A stretch of DNA of 64,000 bases, from the NCBI GenBank assembly GCA_037892935.1, contig JAYXKI010000019.1, forward strand, positions 372,001 through 436,000, given 5' to 3'. Position numbers and translations under genes: made by a program. Numbering within the stretch: position 1 is the first letter of the stretch; every line of letters starts with the position of its first letter. The DNA is from Phlebopus portentosus (taxonomy: Eukaryota > Basidiomycota > Agaricomycetes > Boletales > Boletinellaceae). Below, piece by piece: positions 24,505 to 35,929 of the stretch. A model generated the notes under the pieces. It did no database searches. It was not told the DNA's origin and worked only from the letters and a program-made list of their open reading frames with translations.

Positions 24505-25950
24505 GTGGAGCTAACTGACGAGCAACGAGCGGCCCTCCCTGCGAACTCTAGGTGGAGTGCCTCGCGAGGACATTATATCGTCAAAGCAGGAAACCAAGTC
24601 TTCGGTGCCTGGTGGGACGAGACTGCCAAGAGGTGGTACTCCCAGAGGGAAGGAAGGTCCATCCACTGGAGAGTGAAACAAGAAGGCGACGTAGACGAGC
24701 CCTCACCTCCTACTCCGACGCAACCAACGGCCCCCTTACCAGAACCATCGGGTTCGACCACTCAAGCATTGGCCCCCACTGTCGAGCCTTCTCCGGCATT
24801 TGGAAAGTTTCGAGAACCAGCGCCGCTCATACCAAGTGAAGAAGACGAAGAAGAAGAAGAAGAACACGAGATGTCATTGTCAAAGGAAGCGATGACTGAT
24901 CTCGCAACGGCGGTCGCACTAGCGCTCCAAGCAGCAGGCGAAGGTGCAAACCAAGGATCAAAAGTGTCGAAGAAGGTCCACGTCGCCAAACCAAGAGACT
25001 TTGATGGCGAACACGATTATGTGGACTTCAAGCGAGAACTGCGCCTCTACATCTACGCATCTGAGTCAGAGTTCAGGACGAACAAGAGTAAGATTATGTT
25101 CGCCCTGTCGTACATGAAGAGTGGTGCCGCGGCTCACTGGGTGGAGAGTTACACCAGTGGAGCAGTCGATGCAGATGGCAACTTGACGTTCACGGACACC
25201 TGGGACGCCTTCTTAAAGAAGCTGGACACTTCGTTCGACGACCCCGCCAGGTCTCAGAAAGCTTTCGAACGACTTGATGCGATGTACCAAGGAGACCTCA
25301 ACGCCGATGAGTTCTTCAACAAGTTCGACATCTGTCGAGTGGACGCTGGTCTAGCGATGGAAGCGCATGACGAATGGTTGATGAGTCGCCTGAAGAGGGC
25401 ACTAAACCCCAAGGTTGTTGAAGGCGTCATGAGATTGCCTAATGAACCAACGTCGTACGAAGAGTTCAAGAAGGCTGCCGTCAAGGTCGACAGGGTCGAA
25501 CACCAAATCAGGGATCTGATGGCCGAACATCGGCGGAAGGCGACAAACTTGACTATGACAAAGCCGGCTCCAGTACCACCACTGCGACGAACGGTGCCGC
25601 CTCAACAAGCAGCTCGTCCCTTTGTGCCCCCCGCCCAAGATCGTCGTGACGCAATGGGAGTGACGTATGGAGGCTTAGGACAGCCAATGGACGTGATGAT
25701 GAACCAGGCGCGTCGTACACGTGCTTGTTACAAGTGTGGTCAGGTGGGCCACTACATCAGGGAATGCCCGCGAGGCCGGGAAGCGATACGTGCCATCATC
25801 GCAGCCTTTGTTCCAGAAGACAGAGAAGCGCTCCTCGAAGAACTCGGTCAAGCGAAGGAATCCTCCTTCGAAGAGGTCGAGGTCCGAGCGGTGCCCACTG
25901 AGCTGGAAGAGTTAGTGGATGGTGAGGGTTTTCTAGAAGACCAGGCGTAG
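24505..25950 (+). CDS. gypsy Gag
   Basis: Capsid-like protein of the element: a region with RDFDGEHDYVDFKRELRLYI and SYMKSGAAAHWVE, typical of gypsy gag, a poly-Glu stretch, and the zinc knuckle CYKCGQVGHYIRECPRG near the C-terminus that binds the RNA. The true start is unclear: the frame is open from about 24505 with GTG, and the first in-frame ATG is near 24871 (MSLSKEAMTD). The frame ends at TAG 25948-25950, just after a -1 slippery site. Confidence 0.88.
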   Translation: MELTDEQRAALPANSRWSASRGHYIVKAGNQVFGAWWDETAKRWYSQREGRSIHWRVKQEGDVDEPSPPTPTQPTAPLPEPSGSTTQALAPTVEPSPAFGKFREPAPLIPSEEDEEEEEEHEMSLSKEAMTDLATAVALALQAAGEGANQGSKVSKKVHVAKPRDFDGEHDYVDFKRELRLYIYASESEFRTNKSKIMFALSYMKSGAAAHWVESYTSGAVDADGNLTFTDTWDAFLKKLDTSFDDPARSQKAFERLDAMYQGDLNADEFFNKFDICRVDAGLAMEAHDEWLMSRLKRALNPKVVEGVMRLPNEPTSYEEFKKAAVKVDRVEHQIRDLMAEHRRKATNLTMTKPAPVPPLRRTVPPQQAARPFVPPAQDRRDAMGVTYGGLGQPMDVMMNQARRTRACYKCGQVGHYIRECPRGREAIRAIIAAFVPEDREALLEELGQAKESSFEEVEVRAVPTELEELVDGEGFLEDQA

Positions 25951-25968
25951 ACGTCGGAACGACTGGTC
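25926..25968 (+). promoter_or_regulatory. programmed -1 frameshift signal between gag and pol
   Basis: The heptamer GGGTTTT (25926-25932) lies in phase as G GGT TTT in the gag frame. Six bases later GACCAG (25939-25944) can pair with CTGGTC (25963-25968) around an 18-base loop. In the -1 frame a stop ends at 25925, so pol is open exactly from the slippery site onward. Confidence 0.7.
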
Positions 25969-28900
25969 GGTCTCCTAAAGGTCTCTTTTCGTTGGACTTG
26001 TTAAAATATAATCGTCCTGTTGTACAATATCAAGATGCGAATACCAGTGACGGTTTCATCCTTCGAAAGATCCTTACCGACGTACTGCCAGATGAATCTG
26101 AAGAGGACAACGATGACTTCGAAGTCTATGAAGATTTATTTGTCAGAAGAACAGATGCGCAAGCAGGCGGATTGAGAGAGGAAGAGCGGAATCAAACTGC
26201 TATAAAAAATGAGGTTGTGGCGGAAGCACCTTACCGCGAGAACATTGTTGCTCAGGCGAACGTCACTGAAGCAGTGTGGGATGTAGTAGGCAGACGCGCG
26301 GCTGAGGTATGGCGCGAGGGCATTGTGGACGCAGATCAGTTCGTGCGACGGGCGGGAGGAAAGGAGTTAGACGCCTTCGTTAGCATCGTACACCCAAAGG
26401 TAGCAGGTGATGATGAAGTAGACTTGTCGAACCCCCTACTCAAAGAGGAAAACTTCATTGATGCTCATGCACTGATCGACTCAGGGTGCACGGGCTCATG
26501 CATCGACGAAGGTTTTGTCAAACGGTATGGTTTCCCCACCCAAAGGTACATTCGGCCTAGACCAGTCTTCAATGCTGACGGAACAAGCAACGAGGCTGGA
26601 TTGATCAAGGAATACGTAGTCGTACGAATGTTCTTTGGGAAACACGAGGAAGAGATTCGACTGGCCGTGACATCCTTAGCATCAAGCAACATCTTCCTTG
26701 GACATAACTGGTTGACGAAGCATAATCCTGAAATTGATTGGAGATTAGGAACAGTTAAGTTCACCCGTTGCCCTGATGAATGTGAGTCGCCACTGTCGAG
26801 CGAAGAGATAGATGAAGAGTTTGTGAGGAATGTGCGGATGAAGGAAGCGGCAAAATGGCCACCTTACCTGGAGGAATATGCCGACGTCTTTAGTGAGGAA
26901 TCGTTCGAACGCTTACCAAACCACCGAACGTGGGATCACGCTATTGACCTGAAGCCGGATTTCAAACCCAGCGACTGCAAGGTTTACCCGTTATCGCCAA
27001 AAGAACAAGAAGCGATGAGGGAGTTCATTGAGGAAAACCTAGCGTCAGGACGTATCCGACAGTCAAAGTCTCCAATGGCATCACCATTCTTCTTTATCAA
27101 GAAAGAGGATGGGAGCTTACGAGCAATCCAAGACTACCGAAAGCTCAACGAAGGGACGGTCAAGAACAAATACCCGTTACCGCTGATAAATGAGCTCATC
27201 GACAAGGTTAAGGATGCAAGGTACATCACGAAGCTCGACGTTCGCTGGGGATACTACAACATCCGGATTCGCGAAGGAGACGAGTGGAAGGCAGCGTTCC
27301 GGACAAATCTAGGCTTATTCGAACCCACAGTCATGTTCTTCGGCTTGTGTAACGCGCCAGCGACATTCCAAGGCTTTATGAATGACATCTTTTGGGAGCT
27401 AATCCATGAGGGTATTGTCATCATTTACCTCGATGACATTCTCATCTTCTCGAACGATCTAGAGGAACATCGCAGACGCACCAAACGAGTCTTTGAGATC
27501 CTTCGCCGAAACGGACTTTTCCTAAAGCCACAGAAGTGCGAGTTTGAAGTCGATACAGTCAAGTACCTCGGGCACATCATCGGCAAAGGCGAAGTTCGAA
27601 TGGATCCCAAGAAGACGGCAGCAGTACAGGACTGGCCAGTTCCAAGGAACGTCCACAAACTGCAACAATTCCTGGGGCTAGGGAATTGGTTGCGACGTTT
27701 CGTTAAGGATTACAGTTCAGTCGTCAAACCCTTGACTACACTGACGGGTAAGGTGGAATGGAAGTGGGGGGAAGATGAACAGGCAGCGTTCGAGGAATTG
27801 AAGTGTCGTCTGAGTAGTCCTCCCGTGTTAGCGATACCCAACAGTGAGGACCCTTTTCGTGTGGAAGCAGATGCATCGGACTTTGCGACTGGAGGAGTCC
27901 TTCTCCAGAAACAAGATGGCAAATGGAAGGTGATCGCTTATCAGTCGTCAACATTCCTAGAGGCAGAGCGAAATTATGAGATCTACGACAAGGAAATGCT
28001 TGCCATCATTCAAGCCCTAAAGGAATGGCGACAATATCTCCAGGGAGCTAACCAACCTTTTGAGGTGTGGACAGACCATGCAAATCTAACGTACTTCCGA
28101 TCGCCGCAGAAGTTAAATCGTCGACAAGCTCGATGGCGACTCGATTTAGCTGAGTTTGATTTTACGCTAGTCCATAAACCTGGAAAGACGTTGGGAAAAG
28201 CCGATCTGTTGTCACGCCGAGCTGATTATGACAAGGGCGAACACGATAACGAGAACGTGACTTTTGTCAAGAAGGAATGGTTGGTTAGAGGAACGGTTCA
28301 GACGTCAAGGGAGGTACTCATCGAAAAGGTTGTGGAAGCGCAGAGACAAGAGGATGAGGGACTGAGGCCAAAGGACGTCGAGAAAAGAGGGGACATGTGG
28401 AGAAAGGGCCGCCGACTATACGTACCAGCGAGCGTCAGAGAGGGCGTCATGAAGGAACACCATGACTCGACCCTGGCAGGACACCCAGGAGCAACAAAGA
28501 CGATCCAGCTGATAGCATGCAGGTACTGGTGGCCAAGGATGAGTGCAGATGTGCAGGTGTATGTGTGAGGGTGTGATCGTTGTCAGCGGACAAAGGCTCT
28601 AAGGACAACGAGAGCAAAGGTTTTGCACCCTAACAAGGTGCCGGAGGCGCCATGGCAGATTGTCACGGTCGACCTAATCGGAGAGTTACCAGAATCGAAT
28701 GGGTTCAATGCGATTTGTGTAGTGGTCGATCGCTTTAGCAAACAAATCCATGCGATTCCAACAACGACAAAGTTAACGGCAGAAGGCATGGCTAGGATCT
28801 ACAGAGACCACGTCTTCCGATTACACGGACTACCACGGAAGATCATTCATGACCGAGGAGTACAATTCGACGCGAAGATGATGAAGGAGTTATACAAGCT

Positions 28901-29803
28901 CCTCCACATTGAAGGTAACCCATCGACAGCGTATCACCCACAAACTGACGGACAGACAGAGCGGGTTAATCAGGAACTGGAACAATACCTGCGGCTATAC
29001 GTCAACCATCGGCAGTCGGACTGGGCGGACTGGCTGGCTCTCGCAGAATTCGCATACAACAACCGCGAACATTCAGCGACGAAGCTATCTCCCTTCTTCG
29101 TCAATACGGGAATGCACCCCTTAGACTTTACGGGGGTTGGAACGGCATCATCAAACCTGTCAGCAGAAGAATTTGCCAAGCATGTCAAGGAGGTGCACGA
29201 ACTCGCTCAAGGTAACCTAACCCAAGCAAACGAAGACATGAAGCGTTTCTACGACCGCCATGCTGGGAAGTCTATTACCTATAAGGCAGGGCAGAAAGTC
29301 TTCCTAGATGGACGGAATATCAAGACGATCCGACCGACGAAGAAGATGGATGATAAATGGTTCGGTCCCTTCGAGGTAATGGAAAAGGTTGGCACAAGCG
29401 CATACAGACTCAAACTACCGAAGACCTGGAAGAAGGTCCATCCAGTTTTCAATGAGATCTTGCTCAAACCAGCCATCCAACCGTCCTTTGAATCGCAGAA
29501 GAAACCACCTCCACCACCGCCAGTGATCATTGATGAGCAGGAAGAGTACGAGGTTGAAGAAATACGCGACTCGCGTCTGCATTGAGGCAAGCTCCAATTC
29601 TTGGTCAAGTGGGTTGGATATGAGGAAGCGACTTGGCAGCCAGAATCCGACGTCAAGGATAATGCGCAGGAATCAATTCAAGAATTCTACCGCAAACATC
29701 CTGGAGCTCCAAGGAAGTTAACGATACCTCGACAAAGCCTGCGAGCACTGTACAAGTTCACGTCCTCGGAAGGCTTATGTGGTTGGTCGGGACGCCCAAC
29801 CTT

Positions 29804-29813
29804 GAAGGGGGGG
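29804..29813 (+). promoter_or_regulatory. gypsy polypurine tract
   Basis: GAAGGGGGGG immediately before TGA and the 3' LTR, the expected primer site for plus-strand DNA. Confidence 0.7.
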
Positions 29814-29816
29814 TGA

Positions 29817-30275
29817 TGTAAGGACTCGAACATTCTCCTTTTCTTTTCTTATGTCATCATTTATTTTAATATTCTTTTTCTTTTTCTTTTATTCTTCTTA
29901 TGCGCTTATTCATCCTTTTGCCGGAACATTCCACAATGTTCTATCACGCTCACTAATCATCCCATTCCTTGTCATGTGACTTCCCATTAGAGTAGACCTT
30001 TCCCGCACTCAAAGTCTATATAAGTAGATAGTTTGACTCTTTCGTCCCTTGTCTTTCTATTCTACTTACCTTCACTGCGACATAGGTATCTACTCTTGTA
30101 TTATTAGTTTGCTGAAATCTACTTACCTTCACTGCGACATAGCGTTCGACGGTCTGGACTTAAGCCTCGTCTTAGCTGTCTTGACCTGAGCGACGTGTTT
30201 GGGATTATCTCATCCACGCTTGTTTGTTGTTGTGTTGGCCTGCCTCGACTCAGTCCTTGAGCCGTCTGCCTAACA
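29817..30275 (+). repeat. gypsy 3' LTR, 459 bp
   Basis: Same length as the 5' LTR with three C/T differences, followed by the CGGTC target copy. Confidence 0.95.
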
Positions 30276-32620
30276 CGGTCCTTTCTCTCTGGAAGATGCT
30301 GTTCTCGTCTCTGAAGACCCAGCACTCCATTACAATCAAAGCTCTTCATTCGGACAATGGAACTGAGTTTGTCAATGCAAGTATGAATGAATTCAACCAA
30401 CAGAACGGCATTGTACATCACCTTACAGTTCCATACCGACACGAAATGAATGGAAGAGCTGAGAGGATGAACCGTACTGGGTCTAACGCAGTGCGTGCAA
30501 TGCTGGAGTTTGCACACTTGCCACCTGTGTACTGGGCTGAAGGATATGAAACATTCGTGTACACCCACAACAGATGTGGGAGGTCACATCATGGCAGCAC
30601 CACACCATTCGAGGTCCTTCATGGCCGAAAACTGAACATCGATCACATCAGAACCTTCGGGTCGATGGCTTATGTCCATGTGGTACCTGAAAAACGGAGA
30701 AAACTAGAACCGAAAGCTACAAAGAAGATCTTGTTGGGGTACCGAGACAACGCGGCATATCGACTGATCGACCCAAACACAAAAGGAATTTCATACTCTC
30801 GTGATGTCATCTTCGATGAATTTCAAACATTCAGAGTCCGTGATTGACACTCATCCTCGGTAAAAGACATCTCATCATTGCCTACACCTTCTTTCATAAC
30901 TCGTCCTCGAACGTCTTCGTGACCTCATATCTTGACCGAGCGTGGAAAGGCCAGTGCTCAACAAGAAAGAGACTTAACCTACCTTGACAGACGACCCACC
31001 AAGAACGAACAAGTCTTCATGGCAACCTCTTTCGGGAAGATTTCCATCCCAAAATCAGCGTCAGAAGCTCTGTCATCACCTCAATCATCTGAATGGCATG
31101 CCGCCATGTCCTATGAGATATCCAAATTAAATCAAATGGATGTCTGGGATGTGATAGAGAGACCATACGATCTTCATGTCATAAAGGGCTTGTGGGTGTT
31201 TGCCATCAAGGAACAGGCCGACGGAACTCTGGAGTTTCGAGCTCGCTGGGTCGCTCGTGGAGATTCTCAAGTCCCTGGTCTAGAGTTTGGTGAAACTTTC
31301 GCTTCGTCAGGAGATTTTGTCTCAGCACGGTTAGTCTGCGCACTGAGTTGTGAGGAGAACAGTCAGCTTGTAACTCTGGACATTAGCTCTGCTTACCTCC
31401 ACAGTCCTCTTTCAGAGCAAGATCTCATCGTTGAATACCCCTCAGGCTTTTCGATCGATGGATTCTCGCTGCCATGCTGTCATCTCAAATGGGCCTTATA
31501 TGGTCTTCGTCAGGGTGCCAGGGCATGGTCCGATCATTTTTTGGCCAAGCTAGCCAGTCTCGGCTTCAAAAGATGTGTATCAGCACCTACCGTCTACATA
31601 CATTCAGACAGCGAGGGGGGGAGAACGATTATTTCAACCCATGTGGATGACTGTACAGCAGCCCCGAAGTCTAAGACGCTGTCTGGTGGCAACTCGGCTG
31701 CACAGCTTCGAAATGACATAAGAAGATATTTCGAATTCAAGGAGAAGAAGCCCCAAGATGGGGCGAACATGCTAGGACTCACCCTCAAATACGACGAGAA
31801 GGCTAAAACCGTCAAGTTATCCCTAGCGCAGAAAATTGAACGAGCTGTCGAAAAATACGGAATGAAAAATGCGTATACAGCACGTACACCAATGGCACAA
31901 GATGCCTTGAATATCTTCGCTCACGATCAACTTCCCGCGGAAGCCAAGCCCACATGGCCGTACACGCAATTGGTTGGGGAGCTACTATGGTTCGCGACGG
32001 TCCTCCGAGTCGACATAGCTTTCTCTGTGAATGTTCTAGCTCGGTATCTTCAAAAACCAACAAAGACTCACTGGGAAGCAGCGCTCAGAATCTTGAGGTA
32101 CTTGTCCAGGACGAAGGACCTCAGAATAGTTTATCGTAAAGACAATGAGACAAAGCTTACTGCATTCTCAGATTCTGACTGGGCTGGAGACGCGACTGAC
32201 CGTAAATCTATCTCTGGGTACGTCTTCATGTACGCAGGTGGTCCCATTGCTTGGAAATCCCGAAAGCAAAGCGTAGTGGCGAAGTCAACAGCAGAAGCGG
32301 AATACTTGTCGATCTCAGTTTGCGCTCAAGAGGCTATTTGGTTTCGTAATCTTCTCGAGGAATTAGGTATCGGCTTTGGAGAATCCTCGCTTGATATTCA
32401 TGTCGACAATGAGGCTGCAATTCTAATGACAAAAAATCCGGTATACCTCTCCAGAACTAAGCATATCGACATTGCTGCCCATCATATTCGGGACAAAGTC
32501 TCCAAACGGCGGATCCACTTGATTCACATCAGTGGAGAGAGTAACCCTGCAGATATTCTCACCAAACCTCTCGGTGCAGTCGCCCACGAACGTTGTGTCT
32601 CCTTGCTTGGACTTCAGTAA
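30276..32620 (+). pseudogene. copia integrase end, reverse transcriptase and RNase H
   Basis: Resumes in the same frame as 23629. Integrase catalytic residues follow in LHSDNGTEF and MNGRAERMNRT. In-frame TGA codons lie at 30845-30847 and 30920-30922 in the linker, then RT (VTLDISSAYLHSPLSEQDL, LYGLRQGARAW, THVDD) and RNase H (AFSDSDWAGDATDRKSISGY, KSTAEAEYLS, HVDNEAAI). Ends with TAA at 32618-32620. Confidence 0.9.
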
Positions 32621-32642
32621 ATTTTCTTTGCATGGTATGCCA

Positions 32643-32655
32643 CGACGAGGGAGGG
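32643..32655 (+). promoter_or_regulatory. copia polypurine tract
   Basis: CGACGAGGGAGGG directly before the 3' LTR. Confidence 0.6.
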
Positions 32656-32902
32656 TGTTGAGAATCGACGCGTCGTCGTGATCGTCATGTTTAGATTTAG
32701 ACCATTTCCTTTTCTTGTTCCCTTATAAACTTCCTTCCGCTCGTTTGACACCTCAGTCTTCTACTACATTCATAGACTGAGGTGAGAGATCTTTACACAA
32801 TTTCCTATAGTACTATGTCCTTACATTCCTTGTAGTACATTCTCAATAGGTACACGAATATGAGTCTTCTACTACATTCATAGACTGAGTACATTCTCAA
32901 TA
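32656..32902 (+). repeat. copia 3' LTR, 247 bp
   Basis: One base different from the 5' LTR over 247; followed by the target copy GCATA. Confidence 0.95.
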
Positions 32903-33243
32903 GCATACGTACCATTTCCATCAGCACGCGCTCCGTACGATCAGCAGCATCCCGCCTTCACTGACTGCTCTACCTTAGGGTGACTTGGTCATCGTGAAGA
33001 ACGACTGTGGCGTCATTGACTCTAAGCGCGGTGGAATCTGCGGCGCTTGCGAGCACGGCTTTGCGACCGTAAGTCGGTATCCCTTTGCTATCCCCTTTTC
33101 TAAGTGTTAATTCAAGCGGCTCTGTGAACAGGGAAGCTGTGGTCTCTGCGTAGAACCCAGTTGGCCGTCACTGGGATCACTACGTCCGCACCATGAAAGA
33201 ATGCGGCTCGACGGAGGTACATTTCTGCTGCTCTCTGGCGTAG
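32903..33243 (+). pseudogene. SSCP-3, 3' part after the copia element
   Basis: Intron 1 remainder, exon 2 (GACTTGGTCATCGTGAAGAA...) with a deletion after GGCGCTTGCGAGCACGGC, and exon 3 with an in-frame TAG (GTCTCTGCGTAG). Would be dead even without the insertion. Confidence 0.75.
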
Positions 33244-33823
33244 CCCTGCCGGCCAATCGAAACTTCGATCATGAGACAAGAAGATTATAAGAATTACGAA
33301 TAAGAAAGTGTAGAGTTCAGAATGGATAGACGAGATTATTCTTTGGGATCTATCCGTAACCTCAAGCCTGGACCTCTTTATATTAAACACCTCACTTCCA
33401 GATTTCATCCTTTTTTTCCGACTTTAGCCAATGCAACGGAGGACTTTATGGCTTTTGTTCCAACCTCCGGACATATCATGATATATCTACCAAAAGGTTA
33501 CAACGCCGTCATCCCGTTTGGAGTGTCCAGCGCCTCTGCAAGGTGACGAATAATGGGTAAAACACGGATATTTCTAGTGTACTACCATCCAAGAAGTTTC
33601 TATTGCTAGAACTCGGTGCACGAATATTACCTCCAAAGAGGAAATAACGAGGTTTCTTTAAGAGAAGGCATTTGGGCCGAACATGCTTGAAGAATGTCAC
33701 GCTTTCACCCCAAAGCTTGACGGTCAGCACTGCGCTTGGCGTTTAGATCAGGCCACGTCGCATCACAGGCTCTCAGAGTGCAGCCTCGGTCGAAGAGTCC
33801 CTCAAACACTCCAATAATCAATA
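33244..33823. other. unit 3 spacer
   Basis: Very similar to 41180-41743 (unit 5) and 48775-49350 (unit 7). A plus-strand frame at 33322-33546 is kept in these three units but not in the others and has no start context or family match; I do not call it. Confidence 0.45.
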
Positions 33824-33949
33824 CACAGGGGGGCAGAATTACGTTTCTGAGCCTTATATAGGAATCAGAATTGGAAAGCTCGCCTCTGATTGGCTGGATT
33901 CCAGTTCCGGGTCAAAAATTTCAGGTTAGGAAGGGTTCTGCCCCCTGTG
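33824..33949 (+). mobile_element. small inverted-repeat (MITE-like) element, copy 1, 126 bp
   Basis: Starts CACAGGGGGGCAGAA and ends TTCTGCCCCCTGTG, which are inverted repeats of 13-14 bases differing by one G. Absent from the matching place in units 1, 2, 4 and 7; present at 41744-41872. No coding capacity. A target duplication is not clear. Confidence 0.65.
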
Positions 33950-33996
33950 AATGGAATTTCATTTCCGCACAGAGCGAGCCTCGAAACCAACAGAAA

Positions 33997-34094
33997 CGGT
34001 CACGTGATTCCCGATCGCGTTCAACAAAAGAAGCGGAGTTTAAATTTTAAGGAAGCTTAGACCGTGGCTTGTTGTTGGCCAAAGAACGTGACCG
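33997..34094 (+). promoter_or_regulatory. inverted-repeat promoter element of NP-C
   Basis: CGGTCACGT at 33997-34005 and ACGTGACCG at 34086-34094. Confidence 0.6.
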
Positions 34095-34234
34095 TCTTCA
34101 TAGTCACGCCCTGATCCTCCTCCAACTCCTTGCAAAGAACTTCCACGATCCCCTTGTCAAACATCCCATTTCCAGCTTTTCTAGCGCCTTGCTCCTCGTT
34201 GCATTTACTCAATTCCCTTCGCATCATCATCACA

Positions 34235-35796
34235 ATGGTTCTGACTCGTTCCATGTGCAAGTCATGTGTGTCCGTCGATGGTGGCTCCGACGCAACGTCA
34301 AAGGCCGGAAATAGTAGACACGGCATGAACACCGTCGTCCATAGAGGCGTGGCGAGAGTCGCTGCTGACAAACACGCCTCTGCTCGCAGCAAACGCATGA
34401 AGATCAGCAATGCTCTTCCACCGCAAATCCCTATAGAGGACAAGTTCGCGCGTACTGGTTCTCGTGCTGCTGTCCCAAAATCAGACACTGCTAAACGACC
34501 TAGTGGTCGAAAGACATCTCGTAAGCATCCATTTCTCCCACCTTTCGTGCGTTAACGTTGATCGGTTCCATCGCAGGTGGAACGAAGCCACGAAAAGGTC
34601 ACCAGGCCACCACGCAGAGCCGCAGCTCGAAGTCCAGAACAAACTTGGCCGGAACGTCAAGTAAATATCTCTCCCCTTTTCCCAGTTCATACGCTTATTA
34701 GCGATTGTTTCCTTATGCACTTCGATACAATCGCATCTGCACCGTTGCTATCATTCTCTTCACAGTAGAGCCCATCGCCGAAGGACCCCAAGAAAAAAAT
34801 CGTGCCCGCCGTTCAGGCAAGGCAGGGACGAAACGAAATAGGGAAACCGACGAGGACGAATCTGAGTCCGAAGCTGCTCCCCGAGCGAACGCACGTCGCG
34901 TTCGACGCAGAGTTGATGGCATAGTTGACCAGGCGAAGCAACGTAACGCCATCGTACCGGAAATTTCTCAAGCACACGAATACGATGCTGGCCCTCCTTG
35001 CCAGCTACCTAGGCGTTCAGCACGTCTGTCGGCTAAGTCGTCAAACCCCGTTCCTCAATATCGCTGTTCATCGACAGAAGGTGCCGAGCGCATTGTAGGC
35101 CGGCGTAATCAGACCCGAAAAAAGCGCACTCGGGACCAAGGACACAATGAAGACGTATCTGAGGCAACGAATTCTCGGCACATTCGGAGACGTATCCAGG
35201 AATCCGCTGGTCCATCCAACAGTGAAAGTGAAGGACGAACGTCTGGTTCTGATTCTAGGACGGAGTCCTCAGGAGTAACATTAGTCGCGAACGAGTCAGA
35301 TGCCTACAATGTCGACAAACTAGGACGTAACGAAGAAGGTTCCTCGTCTGCCCCTTCGGTTAAGAACGAGGACATCGACCAGGACTGGCTACTGATTATC
35401 ATCAAGGAACGTCACACGTCCGACGATAGCGTGACGTCAGCGTACTTGAAGAACCGGGAGAGCTCCGAGCTACGGAGCTCATCAATTGAATCCCTTCCTA
35501 CTCCTCCTCCGCCATGCATGGAGGAAGACGAGCAAGTCCTCCTTCATCACGACTTCGACGCGATGATTCCTCTTGATTCCATCCCCGACGAGAACGAGCG
35601 AGACGCCATGAATCAGGCGTATCTGCGCCAGCAGCAGGACCATACACCCGACGACGAAGCTGACGTCGAGGCTGAAATGGCTGCCAACAGATATCGCAGT
35701 CTGGCTCCCGAGCCAGATCAGGGTCTCGTTGATGCAATTCGGTCGGGGAGGATATCAGGGCTTGCTTCGCCCGAGCGATTGATGCGTGACGAATAG
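34235..35796 (+). CDS. NP-C, paralogue, 465 aa
   Basis: Exons 34235-34520, 34577-34660, 34769-35796, all in frame. Exon 1 resembles NP-E (SVDGGSDATSKAGNSRHGMN), exon 3 resembles NP-A and NP-B, so the copy is a mosaic. Exon 3 acceptor is CACAGTAG. The tail is intact and ends SPERLMRDE. Confidence 0.8.
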
Positions 35797-35929
35797 ACGC
35801 GACGCATCCGTAGCTTACAATGCTTGGGTCCACTGTCGATGTAATTCGACGATCACCTTCAGAACGCTGCTTTGATTCGATATCTCCTTTCACCGTTGTA
35901 TTTCTGTTTCCTTTGTTTGTTTCCCACTG

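Larger units (their letters stand above)
25926..29816 (+). pseudogene. gypsy Pol: protease, RT, RNase H, integrase, chromodomain; two in-frame TGA
   Basis: Protease ALIDSGCTGSC; RT with IQDYRKLNEGTVKNKYPLP, KLDVRWGYYNI and the active site IIYLDDILIFSN; RNase H with VEADASDFATGGVL and WTDHANLTY; integrase zinc part with HHDSTLAGHPG, then GCDRCQR, catalytic VTVDLIGELPE and IHDRGVQFD, and HPQTDGQTERVNQELE; and a C-terminal chromodomain LQFLVKWVGYEEATWQPE. TGA codons at 28566-28568 (between the zinc His and Cys pairs) and 29583-29585 (before the chromodomain) sit in an otherwise unbroken frame. The frame runs through the polypurine tract and stops with TGA at 29814-29816, touching the 3' LTR. Confidence 0.92.
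23630..30275 (+). mobile_element. Ty3/gypsy chromovirus-type LTR retrotransposon, 6646 bp
   Basis: 459-bp LTRs (TGTAAGG...TAACA), target duplication CGGTC (23625-23629 and 30276-30280). Order: gag, protease, RT, RNase H, integrase, chromodomain, which places it in the gypsy/chromovirus branch. Same orientation as the host copia element. Two in-frame TGA codons interrupt pol. Confidence 0.95.
21191..32902 (+). mobile_element. Ty1/copia LTR retrotransposon, 5.06 kb, interrupted by a gypsy element
   Basis: 247-bp LTRs, target duplication GCATA (21186-21190 and 32898-32902 region; the 3' copy directly follows the LTR), primer site, gag, protease, integrase, RT and RNase H in copia order on the plus strand. 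A gypsy element of 6646 bp sits within the integrase core. Without it the copia element is 5061 bp. SSCP-6 at 44.81 kb preserves the uninterrupted site GTAGCATACGTACC. The internal TGA codons imply a non-autonomous copy today. Confidence 0.95.

Noticed and set aside
24505..29816. Treating the gypsy polyprotein as a single frame with sequencing errors
   Set aside because: The gag/pol shift coincides with a phased slippery heptamer and stem-loop, which is better explained as programmed frameshifting.
33322..33546. Plus-strand frame conserved in units 3, 5 and 7
   Set aside because: Conservation follows the recent duplication of the whole segment. It is not open in units 1, 2, 4 and 6 and has no recognisable domain.
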